Shown piece after piece: positions 5,135-7,458 of a stretch of DNA of 7,458 nt; within the stretch, counting starts at the first letter, position 1, and every line of letters begins with the position of its first letter. A program made the position numbers and the translations under genes. A model generated the notes under the pieces. It searched no databases and had not been told where the DNA came from. It saw only the letters and a program-made list of their open reading frames with translations. Source of the DNA: Eubacteriales bacterium (GTDB lineage: Bacteria > Bacillota > Clostridia > Christensenellales > CAG-138); NCBI GenBank assembly GCA_030695285.1, contig JAUYTF010000504.1:1-7458 (forward strand). Reading direction: 5' to 3'.

Positions 5135-6247
5135 CTACACCACGGAGGCAATCGCGCTGGCAGAGATGCACAATCCCATGCCTTCGTCGTTCATGCCTTC
5201 TGTCGTGGTCGCCTTGATTGAGACGGCTTCGGGGAGGAGGTGCATGGCACTTGCCAGCCGCGCCTGCATCGCCGCCGCGTACGGCTTGATCTTCGGGCGC
5301 TCGCAGATGATCGTAGCGTCCACATGCGACACGCGCAGGCGGTTTTCTTCGATTCTGCGCACGACCTCCTCTAGCAGCAGGATACTCTCGGCGTTTTGAT
5401 AGGCCGCGTCTGTGTCCGGGAACAGCCTGCCGATGTCGCCAAGTCCAGCAGCGCCCAGCAGAGCGTCGATGATTGCGTGGGTGAGTACGTCCGCGTCCGA
5501 ATGGCCCAGCAGCCCCTTTTCAAACGGAATCTCCACGCCGCCTAGGATCAGCTTTCGCCCTTCCACCAGGCGGTGCGTGTCGTAGCCCGTGCCAAAGCGC
5601 GCATAGTTCGCGAGCGCAAGCTGCCAGTCCGCGCCCGTGGTGAGCTTCTGGTTTGCCGCCTCACCTTCGGTGAGGACAAAGCGCGGCTCGTAGCCCGCCG
5701 CGATATACAGCGCGCAATCGTCGGTGACGGCGGAAAGATCGCCTGTGTCATAGGCGTGCTTGATACGGTCAAAGCGGAATGTCTGCGGGGTTTGCATGCG
5801 GATGAGCTTCTCTCGATCCAGCGTCGTAACGGTGGTTTCCCCCAACTGCACAATCGTATCCGTGACTTTTCCCGCGACCACGCCGCTGCCGAATGCTTCC
5901 GCGCTGAGGATGCTCTCGCGCACCGTCTCGGGCGAGACCATGCAGCGCGCCGCGTCGTGGATTGCGACGATGTCCGCGTGCTCGATGCTGCCTAGCGCGT
6001 GCTTGACCGACTGCGCGCGTGTGATTCCGCCCTCGATTATTTTGCTTGGCACGGGGCAGAATAGCCCCTCGACAAACGCGCGCGTATCGGGGGAGACGGC
6101 AAATACGATCTCCTCCGCGCCACCGCGGATGAGCGCGTCCATCGAGCGCTCGATGGCGGTTTTTCCCGCGATGGGCGTGAGGAGCTTGTCAAACCCCATG
6201 CGGGTTGATCCTCCCGCGCAGAGCAGAATGCCCACGACGCCGCTCAT
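5135..6247 (-). CDS. ispDF: Bifunctional IspDF: MEP cytidylyltransferase / MECDP synthase
   Basis: This 370-residue cytosolic enzyme joins two steps of the non-mevalonate isoprenoid pathway. The IspD half (1-215) transfers CMP to methylerythritol phosphate and shows LLCAGGSTRMG..K (R16, K21), HDAAR101, VTDTIV, TPQTF and TDD. The IspF half (217-370) cyclises the CDP-ME 2-phosphate product and shows GYD223TH225 and H257 as zinc ligands, GHSDADVL, DIGRLFPDTD and KATTTE. The start at 6247 overlaps the rqcP stop as ATGA, so translation is coupled; an in-frame ATG 18 bases upstream lies inside rqcP and is less likely. The C-terminal end reads TTTEGMNDEGMGLCIS, which departs from the usual TTTExLGFxGRxEG. 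The middle enzyme IspE is not in the window. Confidence 0.95.
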   Translation of the reverse strand: MSGVVGILLCAGGSTRMGFDKLLTPIAGKTAIERSMDALIRGGAEEIVFAVSPDTRAFVEGLFCPVPSKIIEGGITRAQSVKHALGSIEHADIVAIHDAARCMVSPETVRESILSAEAFGSGVVAGKVTDTIVQLGETTVTTLDREKLIRMQTPQTFRFDRIKHAYDTGDLSAVTDDCALYIAAGYEPRFVLTEGEAANQKLTTGADWQLALANYARFGTGYDTHRLVEGRKLILGGVEIPFEKGLLGHSDADVLTHAIIDALLGAAGLGDIGRLFPDTDAAYQNAESILLLEEVVRRIEENRLRVSHVDATIICERPKIKPYAAAMQARLASAMHLLPEAVSIKATTTEGMNDEGMGLCISASAIASVV

Positions 6248-6501
6248 TTGTCCGCGTCCCCGCAAAGCACGGTGTACATACCTGCCGCGTCCTCTTTGTG
6301 TACGCTCTCTTTCAGGCTCTCAACGCGCACGAGCAGGTGCCGTCCGCCGAGCAGCAGATCCAGCGTGTCGCCCGCCTTCACCTCGGAGGATGGTTTTGCG
6401 ACCTTGCCGTTGATGCACACGCGGCCCGCGTCCGCTGCCTGATTGGCGACGGTTCGGCGCTTGATGATGCGCGAAACCTTCAAATATTTATCCAAACGCA
6501 T
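6244..6501 (-). CDS. rqcP: S4-domain ribosome quality-control factor RqcP (YabO family)
   Basis: This 85-residue protein is an S4 RNA-binding domain from end to end: MRLDKYLKVSRIIKRRTVA at the start, then G-R-V-x-I-N-G-x-x-A-K-P-S and the DAAGMYT ending seen in YabO/RqcP. Family members bind stalled 50S subunits with RqcH and promote Ala-tail addition to nascent chains. The length matches the family (about 86). I chose the ATG at 6501 because it starts the conserved MRLDKYLK block; an ATG at 6534 with GGGAG three bases before it would add 11 residues of charged sequence and cannot be excluded. The stop overlaps the ispDF start by 4 bp (ATGA). A promoter on the same strand lies at 6564-6592. 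Confidence 0.92.
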   Translation of the reverse strand: MRLDKYLKVSRIIKRRTVANQAADAGRVCINGKVAKPSSEVKAGDTLDLLLGGRHLLVRVESLKESVHKEDAAGMYTVLCGDADK

Positions 6502-6563
6502 GTGTTTTTCTCTTTTCCGGATGTTCTTCTCCATATGCTCCCGCGAAACGGGAACTCGAAACC

Positions 6564-6592
6564 ATGTTACGTTGGATCACTTTGATTGTCAA
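6564..6592 (-). promoter_or_regulatory. Promoter of rqcP-ispDF
   Basis: On the minus strand a perfect TTGACA -35 (6587-6592) is followed after exactly 17 bases by TAACAT (6564-6569), which matches the -10 consensus at four of six positions. The expected start point is near 6557, giving a leader of about 55 bases that includes a small CCCG-TTTCG-CGGG hairpin. The -35 lies two bases from the -35 of the divergent thiT promoter. Confidence 0.6.
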
Positions 6593-6594
6593 GA

Positions 6595-6623
6595 TTGACA
6601 GCTGTGCCAAAACCGTGTATTCT
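6595..6623 (+). promoter_or_regulatory. Promoter of the TPP riboswitch-thiT transcript
   Basis: A perfect TTGACA (6595-6600) and a TATTCT -10 (6618-6623) are separated by 17 bases, with TG just before the -10. The expected start point is at about 6630, directly at the first base of the aptamer P1 stem. Together with the minus-strand -35 it forms the palindrome TGTCAA-GA-TTGACA (6587-6600). Confidence 0.75.
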
Positions 6624-6630
6624 AGTTCGC

Positions 6631-6710
6631 ATCACGGGGGCGTCCGGAGAACAGCCGGACTGAGAAGTACCCTTGGAACCTGTTGGGTCATGCCATCGAA
6701 GGAAAGTGAT
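6631..6710 (+). promoter_or_regulatory. TPP riboswitch aptamer (THI box)
   Basis: The conserved THI-box core is complete: P1 arms ATCAC (6631-6635) and GTGAT (6706-6710), a P3 stem GTCCGG/CCGGAC (6642-6647, 6655-6660), CTGAGA (6660-6665) that binds the pyrimidine, then ACCCTTGGAACCTG (6669-6682) and GGGTCATGCCATCGAAGG (6685-6702) that form P4/P5 and hold the pyrophosphate. It precedes a thiamin transporter gene and a terminator, so TPP binding should switch transcription off. CCATC (6693-6697) in the aptamer can pair with GATGG (6731-6735) in the terminator stem, giving a plausible antiterminator in the absence of TPP. Confidence 0.95.
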
Positions 6711-6731
6711 ACATATCGCAGCTTCTTTTTG

Positions 6732-6760
6732 ATGGTCGTCTCACTGGCGACTATTTTTTT
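6732..6760 (+). terminator. Riboswitch-controlled intrinsic terminator
   Basis: ATGGTCGTC (6732-6740) pairs with GGCGACTAT (6746-6754), including two G-U pairs, around the loop TCACT, and is followed by a run of seven T. It lies 21 bases after the aptamer and 24 bases before the thiT start, which is the standard place for an attenuator in a TPP expression platform. Confidence 0.85.
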
Positions 6761-6766
6761 ATGGGA

Positions 6767-6773
6767 AAAGGAG
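6767..6773 (+). promoter_or_regulatory. thiT ribosome binding site
   Basis: AAAGGAG ends 10 bases before the ATG at 6784, a strong site with slightly long spacing. It lies outside the terminator stem, so control is likely through transcription rather than by masking this site. Confidence 0.8.
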
Positions 6774-6783
6774 AAACTAAACT

Positions 6784-7458
6784 ATGGAATTCAAACTGTT
6801 CAGTAAACTTGCCTCGCTCGAAGGAATCGAGCTGTACATGCTGCTTGGTGGCTTGGTCGTTCTGGGTCTTTTGATCTGGGCGGTCGCGTCGTATGCAAAG
6901 CGTTCGAAAGCACAGGCGGCTGCCGCGCCGGAGGCCGCGGACAAACCCAGCCGCACGCAGATGCTCGTCTACGGCGCGCTGTCGATCACGCTCGCGTTTG
7001 TGCTCAGCTACTTCAAGCTCTTCTCGCTGCCCTTTGGCGGAACGGTCACGCTGCTCTCGATGCTGCCGATCTTCGCCTACGCCGCCTATTTCGGCCCGCT
7101 CTACGGCTTCACCGCGGCGTTTGCGTTTGCGCTCTTGCAGGTGGTGCAGGGGGCGTATATCGTGCACCCCGTGCAGTTCATTCTCGACTATTTCGTGGCG
7201 TTTACGCTGCTGGGTACGGCGGCTTTCTTCCCCAAGAACCTGCCCGTCGGCGCGGCGGTTGCGGGTTTTTTGCGGATGATGGCGAGCACGGTCTCGGGAG
7301 CCGTGTTCTTCGGCTCCTATGCGGCGGAATACGGGTTTAGCAATCCGTGGGTGTATTCGCTGATCTACAATTTCCTCACCATCGGCGTGGATACGATTCT
7401 CTGCGTCGTCGTGGTCGCTCTGCCGCCGGTGCAGAGGTTGTTTAAGAGGGTGTTTAGT
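6784..7458 (+). CDS. thiT: Thiamin ECF transporter substrate-binding subunit ThiT, N-terminally extended (3' end off window)
   Basis: The frame is open for 225 codons to the window edge; all expected ThiT helices are present, so few residues should be missing. ThiT is the membrane S-component that binds thiamin and works with shared ECF ATPase and T subunits encoded elsewhere. Family marks include LPFGGTVTLLSMLPI (82-96), LQ..QGAYIVHPVQFILDY (118-136), and SGAVFFGSYA..NPWVYSLIYN (171-196). The usual family begins near residue 58; here an extra helix (about 16-37) and an Ala-rich charged linker (39-57) precede it. The conserved R-x3-H-x2-SG motif reads R164-x3-S168-x2-SG, so the usual His is a Ser. 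Expression is governed by the TPP riboswitch just upstream, which supports the substrate assignment. Confidence 0.92.
   Translation, partial: MEFKLFSKLASLEGIELYMLLGGLVVLGLLIWAVASYAKRSKAQAAAAPEAADKPSRTQMLVYGALSITLAFVLSYFKLFSLPFGGTVTLLSMLPIFAYAAYFGPLYGFTAAFAFALLQVVQGAYIVHPVQFILDYFVAFTLLGTAAFFPKNLPVGAAVAGFLRMMASTVSGAVFFGSYAAEYGFSNPWVYSLIYNFLTIGVDTILCVVVVALPPVQRLFKRVFS

Noticed and set aside
4860..5171. 103-residue reading frame on the minus strand
   Set aside because: It starts inside ispDF, lacks a ribosome binding site, shows no domain or consistent hydrophobic pattern, and runs through several inverted repeats, so it is probably non-coding.

Overview
The window looks like a chromosomal segment from a moderately GC-rich anaerobic Gram-positive bacterium, most plausibly a member of the Clostridia. 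The supporting signs are strong AGGAG/GGAGGG ribosome binding sites, an RqcP/YabO-type S4 protein, a fused IspDF enzyme of the MEP isoprenoid pathway, an ECF-type thiamin transporter (ThiT) under a TPP riboswitch, and large exported wall hydrolases with Pro/Thr-rich linkers. No finer taxonomic placement can be justified from the sequence.

Layout, left to right. At 2-145 (+) is the C-terminal end of a surface protein with a hydrophobic anchor, followed by a rho-independent terminator (223-253). At 256-418 is a MITE-like element with perfect 18-bp inverted ends and no coding capacity. On the minus strand follow two paralogous exported wall-hydrolase genes. 456-2615 is a secreted M15-type zinc peptidase with a Pro/Thr tail. 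2914-4662 is an NlpC/P60 lipoprotein that also carries a second, catalytically dead NlpC/P60 copy. Each has its own promoter, and the two -10 regions share a 13-mer with one mismatch. They are separated by a clear intrinsic terminator (2762-2793) and a pair of 46-bp direct repeats. A 472-bp intergenic region upstream of the NlpC gene holds its promoter and spaced GTTACAT repeats. Next is a translationally coupled minus-strand pair, rqcP (6244-6501) and ispDF (5135-6247). A compact divergent promoter region (6564-6623), with the two -35 boxes forming a palindrome, drives rqcP-ispDF leftward and thiT rightward. The thiT leader contains a complete TPP aptamer and a terminator. thiT (6784 to the window edge) runs off the end without a stop codon.

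How it fits together: the two hydrolases share a long N-terminal SH3-like module (roughly 45-50 % identical by eye) but have unrelated catalytic ends, a peptidase that cuts D-Ala-type bonds and a D,L-endopeptidase fold. They look like a duplicated wall-targeting chassis with swapped catalytic domains. The rqcP-ispDF pair is housekeeping (ribosome quality control, isoprenoid precursors). thiT is a vitamin-uptake gene repressed by its own end product. The most notable items are the hydrolase pair, the dead NlpC/P60 repeat, the MITE, the repeat/hairpin cluster between the hydrolases, and the extended ThiT with an altered R-x3-H motif. I found no evidence of a defence island, prophage, CRISPR array or wholly new multi-gene system.
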